Assembly (NCBI GenBank): GCA_041397775.1 | Contig: JAWKWB010000008.1 | Coordinates: 186,001 to 250,000, forward strand | Length of the DNA: 64,000 bases | DNA from: Ga0077555 sp041397775 | Lineage (GTDB): Bacteria > Pseudomonadota > Alphaproteobacteria > Rhizobiales > Hyphomicrobiaceae | Direction: 5' to 3' | In this document: in pieces, positions 32,709 to 41,975 of the stretch | How positions within the stretch are numbered: the first letter of the stretch is position 1 | Layout of the letters: the number at the start of each line of letters is the position of its first letter | The notes under the pieces: generated by a model | The model's database searches: none | Seen by the model: only the letters and a program-made list of their open reading frames with translations | What the model was told of the DNA's origin: nothing | Position numbers and translations under genes: made by a program

Positions 32709-35078
32709 TCAGCCCTGAGCGCCGACGAGCGCCAGCCACTCGTCCTCGGTGAGAACGGTGACACCCAATTCCTGCGCTTTCGTGAGCTTCGAGCCTGCGT
32801 CGGCGCCCGCGATCACGTAGTCCGTTTTCTTGGACACGGAGCCGGCGACCTTCGCACCCAATCGCTCGGCCTGGGCCTTGGCTTCGTTGCGGCCCATCCG
32901 TTCCAGCGTGCCGGTGAAGACGACGGTCTTGCCGGTCACGGAGGACTGCTGCGTCACCGGGCGCTCGACCGGTTGCGGATCAACCTGCTCCAGCAGGTCC
33001 ACGAGAGCCGTCTGGTTGTGCGGCTCGGAGAAGAAATCGATCAGCGACAGCGTGACGACTTCGCCGATGCCATCGAGCGCGGCGAGTTCGAGAAAGCCGT
33101 CGCCCGGCGCCTCGCCCACGGCTGCTTGCGCGATGGCTACGAGGTCGGCCGGATCGTCATGGAATGCCGCGGCCAGCGGAGAGGCGGCGCGCGTGGGCAC
33201 GAGTTTCAGCGCGAGGAGCTTCTCGGCCAGTGTCCCCGGCAGTGCGCTGTCGAGCAACGCATGCGATGCGCGCGAGATCGCGTGCATGGCGGTTGCGGCG
33301 GTCTTTTCGCCGACGCCGGGGATCGAGGTGAGGCGTCGCCAGGCGCTGCCCGGCCGCGCCGCCACCGCGCGATCGATCGCGACCCTGAAGGCCGGCCAGT
33401 CGGTGAAGGCGCGCGCCAGGTCGCGGGCCGTCGTCTCGCCGACGTGGCGGATGCCCAGCGCAAAGATGAAGCGGTCGAGCGCCACCTTGCGGCGCGCTTC
33501 GATGGCGGCGAAGAGATTGTCGACGGACTTGGCGCCAAAGCCCTTGCGCCTGGCCAGCGGGTTGTCGCTCACAGCATCGCGCGCCTGCAGCGTGAAGATG
33601 TCGGCCGGCGTGCGGATCAGGCCCTCGTCGAAGAAGAGCGCGATGCGCTCCTCACCCAAGCCCTCGATGTCGAAGGCATTGCGCGACACGAAGTGCCGCA
33701 GGCGCTCCTTCATCTGCGCCGGGCAGACGAGGCCACCCGTGCAGCGGCGCACGGCGTCGGCCTCTCCCGTGGTCTCGTCGCTTTCGCGCACGGCCGCACT
33801 GCCGCAAGCGGGGCACTCGGTCGGGAACACGAACGGCACGGCGTCGGCGGGACGTTTGGCTTCGACGAAGCCCAGAACCTGGGGGATGACGTCGCCGGCG
33901 CGCTGCACGAGGACCGTATCGCCGACGCGGATGTCCTTGCGGGCGATCTCGTCCTCGTTGTGGAGCGTGGCGTTCGAGACGACGACGCCACCGACCGTTA
34001 CGGGCTCCAGCTTGGCGACCGGCGTCAGAGCGCCTGTCCGGCCCACCTGGATTTCGATGGCGAGCAGCCGGGTGGTTGCCTGCTCGGCGGGGAATTTGTG
34101 GGCGATGGCCCAGCGCGGAGAGCGCGATACGAAACCAAGACGTGCCTGCAGGGCGAGGTCATCGACCTTGTAGACGACACCGTCGATGTCGTAGCCGAGG
34201 CCCGCGCGGCGCTCGCCGATGTCGCGATAATAGGCGACGAGTTCCTCTGCAGAGCGACATTGGCGCATGAGGGCGTTGGTCGGCAGGCCCCACTTTGCGT
34301 AGGCCTTCACGACGCCGGTCTGCGTTCCCGCCGGCAGGCTGCTCGCCTCCCCCCACGCATACGCGAAGAAGCGCAAGGGCCGCTCGGCGGTGATGGCCGG
34401 ATCGAGCTGGCGCAGAGAGCCCGCCGCGGCGTTACGCGGGTTGGCAAAGACCTTCTCTCCGGCCTGCTGCTGCTGCGCGTTGAGACGCTGGAACTCGGCG
34501 TGTCCGAGATAGATCTCGCCGCGGACGTCGATGATGTCGGGGATGTCGTCGCCCTTCAGGCGATGCGGGATCTCGCGGATGGTGCGCACGTTGGCCGTGA
34601 CGTTCTCGCCCTCGGTCCCATCGCCGCGCGTCGCGGCTTCGACGAGGCGTCCCTTCTCGTAGCGGATCGAAATCGACAGGCCGTCGATCTTGGGCTCGGC
34701 GGTGATGACGAGCGGGTCGCCGGCGTCGAGGCTCAGGAAGCGGCGCACGCGCGCGACGAAATCGGCGACATCGCCATCGGCGAAGGCGTTGCCGAGCGAC
34801 AGCATCGGTACGCCGTGGCGCACCTTGCCGAAGCGCTCCGCCGGCGTGGCGCCCACGCGCCTGGACGGGCTATCCTCGCGCACGAGTTCGGGAAAGCGCG
34901 CCTCGATCGCGGCATTGCGAATGCGCAGTGCATCGTAGGCAGCGTCCGAAACTTCCGGAGCATCCTGCTGATAATAGAGCGAGTCATGGTGCGCGATGAT
35001 CGTTGCGAGGCGTGCAAGCTCGGCACGGGCTTCGTCGGCATCGAGGCTTTCGACCGGCTTCTTCTCGGCTGAGGGCAT
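32709..35078 (-). CDS. ligA: NAD-dependent DNA ligase
   Basis: A 789-residue replicative DNA ligase. The adenylation domain has AEPKIDGLSISIRYE with the nucleophile Lys and RGEIYLGHAEF; next come the OB fold (VLVQRAGDVIPQVLGF), a four-Cys zinc finger (CPACG and CTGGLVC), helix-hairpin-helix repeats and a C-terminal BRCT domain (GKTVVFTGTLERMGRNEAKA). It is about 120 residues longer than the E. coli enzyme; the extra length is in the HhH region, as in other Alphaproteobacteria. The ATG at 35078 begins MPSAEKKPVESLDADEA. A terminator hairpin lies between it and bamD. Confidence 0.96.
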   Translation of the reverse strand: MPSAEKKPVESLDADEARAELARLATIIAHHDSLYYQQDAPEVSDAAYDALRIRNAAIEARFPELVREDSPSRRVGATPAERFGKVRHGVPMLSLGNAFADGDVADFVARVRRFLSLDAGDPLVITAEPKIDGLSISIRYEKGRLVEAATRGDGTEGENVTANVRTIREIPHRLKGDDIPDIIDVRGEIYLGHAEFQRLNAQQQQAGEKVFANPRNAAAGSLRQLDPAITAERPLRFFAYAWGEASSLPAGTQTGVVKAYAKWGLPTNALMRQCRSAEELVAYYRDIGERRAGLGYDIDGVVYKVDDLALQARLGFVSRSPRWAIAHKFPAEQATTRLLAIEIQVGRTGALTPVAKLEPVTVGGVVVSNATLHNEDEIARKDIRVGDTVLVQRAGDVIPQVLGFVEAKRPADAVPFVFPTECPACGSAAVRESDETTGEADAVRRCTGGLVCPAQMKERLRHFVSRNAFDIEGLGEERIALFFDEGLIRTPADIFTLQARDAVSDNPLARRKGFGAKSVDNLFAAIEARRKVALDRFIFALGIRHVGETTARDLARAFTDWPAFRVAIDRAVAARPGSAWRRLTSIPGVGEKTAATAMHAISRASHALLDSALPGTLAEKLLALKLVPTRAASPLAAAFHDDPADLVAIAQAAVGEAPGDGFLELAALDGIGEVVTLSLIDFFSEPHNQTALVDLLEQVDPQPVERPVTQQSSVTGKTVVFTGTLERMGRNEAKAQAERLGAKVAGSVSKKTDYVIAGADAGSKLTKAQELGVTVLTEDEWLALVGAQG

Positions 35079-35142
35079 CGGGGCAGACCTTCGCGTCCTG
35101 GGATCATGACAGGGACACGGCAATAGCACGGAGAAAAGCAAA

Positions 35143-35165
35143 CGGGCACCCTGGAGAGGTGCCCG
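35143..35165 (-). terminator. Intrinsic terminator after bamD
   Basis: CGGGCACC (35143-35150) and GGTGCCCG (35158-35165) form a perfect 8-bp stem; on the minus strand it is followed by TTTGCTTTT. It ends the lpxC-bamD transcript 54 bases after the bamD stop and separates it from ligA. Confidence 0.85.
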
Positions 35166-35218
35166 CTGCAAGCGATAAAGCCTTGTCGGCTTCCAGGCCC
35201 AACTTCGGGACGAGCGGA

Positions 35219-36223
35219 TCAGAACGTGCGCGTCAGGCCCATCGGCCCCTTGCGCGGCGTGGTGCTGGCCGTCGGGATATCCTGTGGCGCGACCTTCTGT
35301 TGCGCGGGCGGCGTGCCGGGCTGGATCTGCTCGGGCTGCGGCGGCAGCGTCTGCTCCGGTGGCGGCGGCTTGCTGGCCGGGCCTGGAACGACCTTCTGCA
35401 TCTGCTGGCTGAGCCAGCTCCCCGCGTTGATCTGCGGTTTCACGCCTTCCTTCTGCAGGAGTGCGTAGGACCGCTTGTACCACTGCGAGTTCGGATAGTT
35501 GTGGCCCAGCACGGCGGCGGCGTTCTGCGCCTCCGGCATGACGCCCAGCGACGTATAGGCTTCCGCGAGACGATGGAGCGCCTCCTCGACCTGCTGCGTC
35601 GTCTGGTACTCGGTCACGACCACCCTGAAGCGGTTGATGGCCGCGACGTAGTTGCGCTTCTTGAGATAATAGCGGCCGACGTACATTTCGTTTGCCGCGA
35701 TCGAGTCCTCGGCAATGCGAATGCGGTTCTCGGCCTGGCGCGCGTAGGGGCTGTCGCCGTAACGGGTGACGAGGACCTTCAACTCTGCCAGGGCACGCTT
35801 CGACGAGCTCTGGTCGTGCGCGGGATCCTTGATCTGGTCGAAATACGACGAGGCGATCACGTGATGCGCCAGCGCGGCGTCCTTGGTGCCGGGGTGCAGG
35901 GTGGTATAGCGCTTGGCGGCCGCAATCGCTTCGGGGTGCTGGCCGGCCTTGTAGTAGGCGTAGGCGGCGAGGACCATGGCACGCCGCGCTTCGGCAGCGT
36001 AGGGGTGGTCGCGATCCAGATCCTCGAACTTCTTCGCCGCGTCCTCGTAGCGCCCCTTGGAAAGGTAGGTATCGGCGTCGGCATACATCTTTGCCGGCGG
36101 GTCCGGATTGAGCAATTTGGCGTCCTTGTTGGACGCACAGCCCCCGAGTGCAACGACCGCCAGCAGCACCGCGCGGGTTGCCCAGCGCGCCTGTCGACCC
36201 TTGGAGCTTTGCAAACCCGTCAT
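35219..36223 (-). CDS. bamD: Outer-membrane assembly lipoprotein BamD
   Basis: A 334-residue lipoprotein of the BAM complex that inserts beta-barrel proteins in the outer membrane. The signal peptide ends in the lipobox VVALGGC (Cys near residue 29), followed by TPR-like repeats such as YADADTYLSKGRYEDAAKKF and SYFDQIKDPAHDQSSSKRAL. VTRYGDSPYA and YYLKKRNYVAAINRF match the family. The C-terminus has a Pro/Gln-rich tail of about 75 residues not present in E. coli. The ATG at 36223 follows GGCAGG; ATG at 36232 is close. Positioned after lpxC, but recN, often next in the order, is absent. Confidence 0.93.
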   Translation of the reverse strand: MTGLQSSKGRQARWATRAVLLAVVALGGCASNKDAKLLNPDPPAKMYADADTYLSKGRYEDAAKKFEDLDRDHPYAAEARRAMVLAAYAYYKAGQHPEAIAAAKRYTTLHPGTKDAALAHHVIASSYFDQIKDPAHDQSSSKRALAELKVLVTRYGDSPYARQAENRIRIAEDSIAANEMYVGRYYLKKRNYVAAINRFRVVVTEYQTTQQVEEALHRLAEAYTSLGVMPEAQNAAAVLGHNYPNSQWYKRSYALLQKEGVKPQINAGSWLSQQMQKVVPGPASKPPPPEQTLPPQPEQIQPGTPPAQQKVAPQDIPTASTTPRKGPMGLTRTF

Positions 36224-36612
36224 CCTGCCCATTCCCCGATGGCGAGCGACCGCATGGCCACGAGCCTGCCCCAGTCCGTTGTCGCAATGGTGTGCGAGCT
36301 TATGCATCTCACATCTCCATTGGCCGGCTTGTCCATTGGCCGGCTTACGTGCCGCGTCCGTTGCAGCCCGTTTAGCATGCGTACGGACTGCATGCCAGAA
36401 GCGTTCAGCAACGACACACCCTGCACGACTCGGTTTTCAACATACATACGCGCCGCAGTTGTGGCACGTTCAAGGCACTTGGTTCGGGTGGGGGAACGAA
36501 TGGACTCTGCGGCGATCTCGACGTGAGCCAGCGCGACGAGCCCGACATTTTCCCGATCACCCGAGGACGTGGAGCCCGGTTTTCACCGAAGCTCGAGCCG
36601 TAACCATCGTGA
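36224..36612. other. Gap between lpxC and bamD; short tandem repeat
   Basis: No gene is supported. TCCATTGGCCGGCTT occurs twice in tandem (36316-36330 and 36332-36346, period 16). The rest contains no recognised feature; a bamD promoter on the minus strand is expected here but I cannot place it. Confidence 0.4.
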
Positions 36613-37569
36613 TCAGGTACGGTCGGCAGCCAGCGCCGCCGTCTTGGGCATGCCGAACGACACTTCGACGGGCAGACCATCGCGAACCCGCGGAGCCTCG
36701 ACCAGCGACCAGTTGTCCTGGCTGGCGAACAACGCTTCCAGAACGCGGGCATTCAGCTTGTGACCGCCGCGATAGGAGCGGAAGGCGCCGAGCAGCGGTG
36801 CGCCGGCCAGCGTCAGATCGCCAATCGCGTCCAGCAGCTTGTGCCGCACGAATTCCTGCGAGTAGCGCAGGCCTTCCGGATTGAGGATACGATCCTCGCC
36901 GATGGCGACAGTGTTGTCCAACGATGCACCGAGGGCCAGACCGTTCTTCCAGAGCGTCTCGACGTCGCTCATGAAGCCGAACGTGCGGGCGCGGGCGATT
37001 TCGTTGCGGAAGGCACCGGGGTTGAGATCCAGCGCCATGCGCTGGCGTCCGATCACGGGGCTCGGGAAGTCGATCTCGACATCGAGAAGGAAGCTGGAGT
37101 GGGGCGTCAGTTGGCCGAAGCAGCCACCTTCCTCGACACGAACCGGTTTGAGAACCTTGATGAATTTGCGTGGCGCGGCGATCTCGCGGATGCCAGCCTT
37201 GTCGAGTGCCGCAACGAAGCAGGCGGCGCTGCCGTCCATGATCGGGACTTCGCGGCTGTCGATCTCGATGAAGCAATTGTCGATATTGAGACCGCGCAGG
37301 GCAGAGAGCAGATGCTCGACCGTGCCCACCGTGGCGCCGGCTTCATCGCCGATCACCGTGCACAGCGTCAGGTTCTTGACCGCCGACACATGCGCCTTGA
37401 TCTGGGAGCTGATGCGACCGCGTTTCGATACCAGGAACACGATGCCCGTGTCGGCAGGTGCAGCGTGCAGCACGATCGTCGACGGTGCACCGCTATGAAC
37501 GCCGGTCCCCGTGACCTCAACCTCACGCGCGACTGTCGTCTGGCGTGCGCCGATGAATCGTTTCGACAT
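36613..37569 (-). CDS. lpxC: UDP-3-O-acyl-N-acetylglucosamine deacetylase
   Basis: A 318-residue zinc amidase that commits UDP-GlcNAc derivatives to lipid A. Zinc and catalytic motifs are visible: TVEHLLSALRGLNIDNCFIE (first His), HKLLDAIGDLTLAGAPLLG (HKxxD), and the late His in RGGHKLNARVL. The N-terminal TVAREVEVTGTGVHSGAPST is typical. The ATG at 37569 (MSKRFIGARQTT) fits; upstream frame is not conserved-looking. It stands between ftsZ and bamD on the same strand, as usual in Alphaproteobacteria, with an AT-rich promoter region ahead. Confidence 0.97.
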   Translation of the reverse strand: MSKRFIGARQTTVAREVEVTGTGVHSGAPSTIVLHAAPADTGIVFLVSKRGRISSQIKAHVSAVKNLTLCTVIGDEAGATVGTVEHLLSALRGLNIDNCFIEIDSREVPIMDGSAACFVAALDKAGIREIAAPRKFIKVLKPVRVEEGGCFGQLTPHSSFLLDVEIDFPSPVIGRQRMALDLNPGAFRNEIARARTFGFMSDVETLWKNGLALGASLDNTVAIGEDRILNPEGLRYSQEFVRHKLLDAIGDLTLAGAPLLGAFRSYRGGHKLNARVLEALFASQDNWSLVEAPRVRDGLPVEVSFGMPKTAALAADRT

Positions 37570-37863
37570 TATGCGCCGTCCCTCGATCCCCTTGCGGCAC
37601 GGTGCTGCCGAATTTCCGGCTGGCCCCGAGCCCCCCAAAGTGACACGCCATGCTCTCTACTCGTTGTTACGTTCCACCGCCCAAGAGGCGGCGACTGGAG
37701 CGATTCGGCTCGTCACTGGCAGGACGATAGCTTGATCCGCTTCATGACGACAAATCACGCTTTCTTACACTCTGTTACTCTTCTGAAACACATGGAAGTG
37801 CATTAGCAACTTTGGGCTTGATTTTATAAATACATTTTCAAATCAACATATTATGAGATCACA
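37570..37863 (-). promoter_or_regulatory. AT-rich ftsZ-lpxC intergenic region
   Basis: Positions 37735-37863 are strongly AT-rich against the surrounding GC-rich genes and probably contain the lpxC promoter. TTGATTT (37818-37824) and AAATCAA (37840-37846) form an inverted repeat with a 15-base interval that could be an operator or a weak ftsZ terminator. No exact promoter is assigned. Confidence 0.4.
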
Positions 37864-39471
37864 TCAACGCTTTCCATTACCGCGACCAAGCCACCGCTGG
37901 AAGGTGCTGGACGACTTTGGCGCTGACGATTGCGGACCCTCGTTAACCGTCAGCTGCGGTGCCGGCGGGGGAGGGGGCGCATGCGCCGTGGACGGATTGG
38001 TTGCATCGGCAGCCCGGCCCATCTTCGTGCGCAGCTCCGCCTGCACATGGTCAGGGAAATCGTCGGCCTCCGGCATGCGCCGCGGCGCGCGCCGATGATC
38101 CTCGGGCGCGGCTGGCGTAAACGGTGCCGGCCGGGCCGGTGGCTCGTCCACGGGGCGCTGGTTGCGGGCCGTTCCCGCACGCTGGGGCAGCGAGGGCGGG
38201 GCGACCGTGATGGTGACATCACCTGGCGCCTGCCACGTCTCGAACGCCGGCTCGGGCTCGGGCATCGGCGCCTGGAGCGGGCGGGCCGCTGCCGACGCGG
38301 TCGCGAACGGATCACCGACCTCACCGGTCGTGCGGACCGGCGGCGACGCAGCGGGAGCGCCGGGCGCGGGGTAGGGGTCGGCTGGCTGGGCGAACGGATC
38401 GCGCACTGCCGCTGCGGGTTGGTGGCGCGCGGGATCGTGCGCGACCGCTCCGCGCGAGACCGGCGGCTGGCCGATCGAGGGCTGGCGGGGCGCCTGCGCG
38501 CCCGGCGACATGCCGAGACCGGAGGCCACGATGGCGACGCGGATACGGTCGCCCATGCTCTCGTCGAAGGTCGCGCCGACGATGATATTGGCCTCGGGAT
38601 CCACCTCCTGGCGGACCCGGTTCGCGGCCTCGTCGACCTCGAACAAGGTCATGTCCGGACCGCCGATGATCGACAGAAGCAGCCCCTTGGCTCCCTTCAG
38701 CGACACCTCGTCGAGCAGCGGATTGGCGATCGCTTCCTCCGCCGCCAGGATAGCGCGATGCTCGCCGCTGGCCTCGCCGGTGCCCATCATGGCCGAGCCC
38801 ATGCCCGTCATGACGGCCCGCACGTCGGCGAAATCGAGGTTGATCAGGCCTTCCTTGATGATCAGGTCGACGACGCACGCGATGCCCGAGTAGAGCACCT
38901 GGTCGGCCAGTACGAACGCCTCGGCAAAGGTCGTGCGATCATTGGCGATGCGGAACAGGTTCTGGTTCGGGATGACGATCAGCGTATCGACGTACTTGCG
39001 CAGCTCCGCGATGCCGGCCTCGGCAACCCGCATGCGGCGCGATCCTTCGAAATGGAAGGGCTTGGTCACGATGCCGACGGTCAGCACGTCACAGTCCCGG
39101 GCGACGCGCGCAATCACCGACGCAGCGCCCGTACCGGTGCCGCCGCCCATGCCGGCAGCGATGAAAACCATGTGCGCACCGGCCACCTGCGAGCGGATCT
39201 CGTCGAGCGCTTCTTCCGCCGCGGCCTGGCCGATCTCGGGCTTGGCGCCTGCGCCCAGCCCTTCCGTGAGGTTGACGCCGAGCTGAATGCGCCGCTCCGC
39301 GCTGGACGTGGACAGGGCCTGCGCGTCGGTATTGGCGGCCACATACTCGACCCCGTCCAGGCCGGATGCGATCATGTTGTTGATCGCATTGCAGCCGGCA
39401 CCGCCGACGCCGAAGACGACGATCCGAGGCGTCAAATCCTTCAGCTTTGGAATCTCGAGACTGATGCTCAT
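37864..39471 (-). CDS. ftsZ: Cell division protein FtsZ
   Basis: A 535-residue tubulin-like GTPase that forms the division ring. GVGGAGCNAINNMI, the tubulin signature GGGTGTGAA, NDRTTFAEAF, and the T7 loop INLDFADVRAVM are intact (residues 15-330). The C-terminal tail of about 210 residues is Pro/Ala-rich and unusually long. The conserved C-terminal peptide (like DIPAFLRRQ), which binds FtsA, is not recognisable; the protein ends in FQRWLGRGNGKR, with DFPDHVQAELRTK some 50 residues before. The ATG at 39471 is the usual start. Last gene of the dcw cluster. Confidence 0.97.
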   Translation of the reverse strand: MSISLEIPKLKDLTPRIVVFGVGGAGCNAINNMIASGLDGVEYVAANTDAQALSTSSAERRIQLGVNLTEGLGAGAKPEIGQAAAEEALDEIRSQVAGAHMVFIAAGMGGGTGTGAASVIARVARDCDVLTVGIVTKPFHFEGSRRMRVAEAGIAELRKYVDTLIVIPNQNLFRIANDRTTFAEAFVLADQVLYSGIACVVDLIIKEGLINLDFADVRAVMTGMGSAMMGTGEASGEHRAILAAEEAIANPLLDEVSLKGAKGLLLSIIGGPDMTLFEVDEAANRVRQEVDPEANIIVGATFDESMGDRIRVAIVASGLGMSPGAQAPRQPSIGQPPVSRGAVAHDPARHQPAAAVRDPFAQPADPYPAPGAPAASPPVRTTGEVGDPFATASAAARPLQAPMPEPEPAFETWQAPGDVTITVAPPSLPQRAGTARNQRPVDEPPARPAPFTPAAPEDHRRAPRRMPEADDFPDHVQAELRTKMGRAADATNPSTAHAPPPPPAPQLTVNEGPQSSAPKSSSTFQRWLGRGNGKR

Positions 39472-39595
39472 CGCTGTTCCTGATCCTCGGGTTCCCACGC
39501 GGCCGACAAATCGCGTTCCTGCCACAGATTCGCGGCGACGCCACATCAACGCACTGCAACCCGTACCAAACCCTGACCAGACCGGTTTCCGGCCG

Positions 39596-40849
39596 TCAGA
39601 AACTCGTGCCGATCCAGTGTCGCACGCGCCCGATGTAGCCCGCCCCGACCGCCTGGCCGGGAGCCTGGACGGCGACCGCGGCACCGGCGTGGTGCCCCGC
39701 CCAGGCCAGACCCAGCACGGTGGCATACGCCGGGGTACACATGTTCGGCGGCATCCGCCCGATCGGCAGCGGCCGCCCGACACGCACCATCGACTGGAAA
39801 CGCGACCCCCACGCCAGATCCAGCCCCTGGAGCTGACTGGCGCCCCCCGTCAGGACCACGCGGCGCGACAACAACTCGCCGAGCCCCGCGGCGCGCACCC
39901 GTTCCTCGATGAGACCGAGCAGGCTCTCGATCCGTGGCTCGATCACGCGACCGAGCTCGGCCATCGTCGACTGTTCGTAGGCGTTCTCCTCCCCGTTTTG
40001 AACCGGATAGTGGATCAACTCGGTTTCGTCCGAAGATGCCTTGACCAATGTGCCATAAAGCGTCTTGATTCGCTCGGCTTCTGAGACGGACGTGCCGAAC
40101 GCGCGCGCGATGTCATACGTGACGTGATTGCCGCCGACGGGGATGGCCTGGGCCATCAACAGGCGCTCGTCGGCGAAGGCCGCAATCGACGTGACGCCCG
40201 CACCTATGTCGACGGTCAGGACACCGTCGCGGCGCTCGTCGGGGCTTGTCACGGCAAGCGCACTCGCATGCGGCGTGGCCGCGACGCTCTCGATCGCCAG
40301 ATGGCACCGCTCGACGATGGCGAGGAAGTTGCGCACGGGCGGCTCGTCGGCGGTGATCGCCGTCAACTCGACACTCAGCTCGCGGCCGGCAAGCCCGCGC
40401 GGATCGCGAATGCCCGCGGTGCCGTCGATCTGCCACTCGGAACGGGCGAGTTCGACGATGCCGCGGCCGCTGCGCTCGACATAGGCCTCGCCGCCAGTGA
40501 TGACGCGATCCATGTCGCCCTGGACCACGGTGTCGCCGGCAATGGTGGCCCTCGCCTTGAAGGCTGCCGACGAGAGGCGCCCGCAGGAGATGGCCACGGC
40601 GACACCTTCGAGCGATACGCCAGCCATGCGCTCGGCCTGGCCGATCGCCGCGCGCGCGGCCGTCTCGGCGGCCACGGCATCGAAGATCTGGCCGGACTTG
40701 ATGCCTTGCGAGCGCTGGTAGCCGATGCCGATCGACATCGGGTGCCCCTTGGCATCGGGCATGACGATCAGGCAGCAGATCTTGCTCGTGCCCATGTCGA
40801 GCACGGCAAACGGTCGTGGTCCCGAACGCATCCAAGGAAGCCTGCTCAC
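39596..40849 (-). CDS. ftsA: Cell division protein FtsA
   Basis: A 417-residue actin-like protein that tethers FtsZ to the membrane. The phosphate-1 loop is FAVLDMGTSKICCL, the phosphate-2 loop VLTVDIGAGVTSIAAF, and the adenosine motif VVLTGGASQLQGL. The C-terminal amphipathic helix, with which FtsA binds the membrane, reads GRVRHWIGTSF. The GTG at 40849 is chosen because GGAGGAG lies 7 bases upstream, inside the end of ftsQ; ATG at 40831 is the alternative. It follows ftsQ by 16 bases. Confidence 0.95.
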   Translation of the reverse strand: MSRLPWMRSGPRPFAVLDMGTSKICCLIVMPDAKGHPMSIGIGYQRSQGIKSGQIFDAVAAETAARAAIGQAERMAGVSLEGVAVAISCGRLSSAAFKARATIAGDTVVQGDMDRVITGGEAYVERSGRGIVELARSEWQIDGTAGIRDPRGLAGRELSVELTAITADEPPVRNFLAIVERCHLAIESVAATPHASALAVTSPDERRDGVLTVDIGAGVTSIAAFADERLLMAQAIPVGGNHVTYDIARAFGTSVSEAERIKTLYGTLVKASSDETELIHYPVQNGEENAYEQSTMAELGRVIEPRIESLLGLIEERVRAAGLGELLSRRVVLTGGASQLQGLDLAWGSRFQSMVRVGRPLPIGRMPPNMCTPAYATVLGLAWAGHHAGAAVAVQAPGQAVGAGYIGRVRHWIGTSF

Positions 40850-40865
40850 TACCCAACTCCTCCAA

Positions 40866-41753
40866 CTACAACGCCGGCGTGGTGGATCTCGCCACCTTCG
40901 CCGCGGGGCCGGGCCCCGATACGAGACGCACCGTGACAACTGCATCGCGACGCAGGTCGATGCTCGCGACGCGCGCCTGCGGCTCCGTGTTGTTGCGCAA
41001 ATACCAATCGAGCCGCCGCAGCCCTTCGCCGTCCCGGCCTTCAGGCAGGAGAACGGCTGGTCCGTCGGCCAACTGCAGCGTCCAACGGCGCTCGCCGACG
41101 CGCCGGGCCAGGGCGACGCGCGCGCGGATGCCGGTGTAGGGCTCCAGCGCGTCGAGGAGCGGTGCGACGGCGGCTGCGGCGCCGGGCCCGGTAATGCGGA
41201 GCAGGTCGGGTGCCGCGGTGGCTGCGATCGGCGCCAGCTTGCGGCCGGTGCGATCGACGAGCGTGGCGGCCTCGCGGTCGATCAGCATCGCGGCGGGTTT
41301 GCGCTCGCTGACACGAATGGCCAGGGTCTCGGGCAAGCGGCGCTCGATCACGGCCCGCGCGACCCAGGGCACGGTCTCGATGCGCGCGCGGGCCGCGTTC
41401 ACGTCGAACGTCAGGATGGATTGCTGGCCGTCGTAGCCCAGAGCGGCATAGATTTCGTCATCGGTGGCGAGCTTGTGCCCGCTCAAGTTGATCTCGCCGA
41501 CGCCGAAGCCGATCGCGACCAGGGCACGGTCCGCAAGCCGGGGCAATGGCTCTGCGATCCGGATCGAGGTGCCAAAACCACTGGCAGTGGCGAAGAGCCC
41601 TGCACCCAGGCACGCGGCCAGCAGGACACGGCTGGCATGCTTGTCGACGCGGCGCGGCAAGGCAAAGCGGGCCAGCGCCCCCGTTCCCCGGGTCCCATCG
41701 AAACGGCGCGCAGCGCGGTCGACCGGATCCGCCATGCGGCCAGCCGGCGTCAT
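40866..41753 (-). CDS. ftsQ: Cell division protein FtsQ
   Basis: A bitopic inner-membrane protein of 295 residues from the chosen ATG. The membrane helix is about residues 42-60 (VLLAACLGAGLFATASGFG). The periplasmic POTRA domain starts near VGEINLSGHKLATDDEIYAA and includes WVARAVIERRLPETLAIRV, a strong FtsQ pattern. FtsQ scaffolds FtsB and FtsL in the divisome. The start is uncertain: ATG 41753 is used, GTG 41819 and ATG 41735 are possible. It ends 16 bases before ftsA. Confidence 0.9.
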   Translation of the reverse strand: MTPAGRMADPVDRAARRFDGTRGTGALARFALPRRVDKHASRVLLAACLGAGLFATASGFGTSIRIAEPLPRLADRALVAIGFGVGEINLSGHKLATDDEIYAALGYDGQQSILTFDVNAARARIETVPWVARAVIERRLPETLAIRVSERKPAAMLIDREAATLVDRTGRKLAPIAATAAPDLLRITGPGAAAAVAPLLDALEPYTGIRARVALARRVGERRWTLQLADGPAVLLPEGRDGEGLRRLDWYLRNNTEPQARVASIDLRRDAVVTVRLVSGPGPAAKVARSTTPAL

Positions 41754-41975
41754 CGTGTCGACGCCACGCCACCAGAAACGCTTATGTCCATCACAGGACC
41801 GCAACGAACGACCTCGCACCAGCGATAGGTCCAGGCTGGCCGCCGCGATGCGCCGCGCGCGTTCGTCAGACGCGGGCTGGCGACGGCGTGCCCTTTCGGG
41901 ACCGTGGTCGTTAACCCTTAACGAGAGAGGTTAATTTTCCATTGCACGGCGCATTCTTCGCCGAACAACAGTGCG

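Noticed and set aside
35079..36287. Open frame fused in front of ligA
   Set aside because: It runs across bamD on the same strand in another frame; LigA begins at 35078 and the upstream part is not protein-like.
41905..41940. TTAA-rich stretch ahead of ftsQ as a CtrA box
   Set aside because: TTAA copies are spaced by 3 and 9 bases, not the 7 required, so only the AT-rich promoter-like character is retained.
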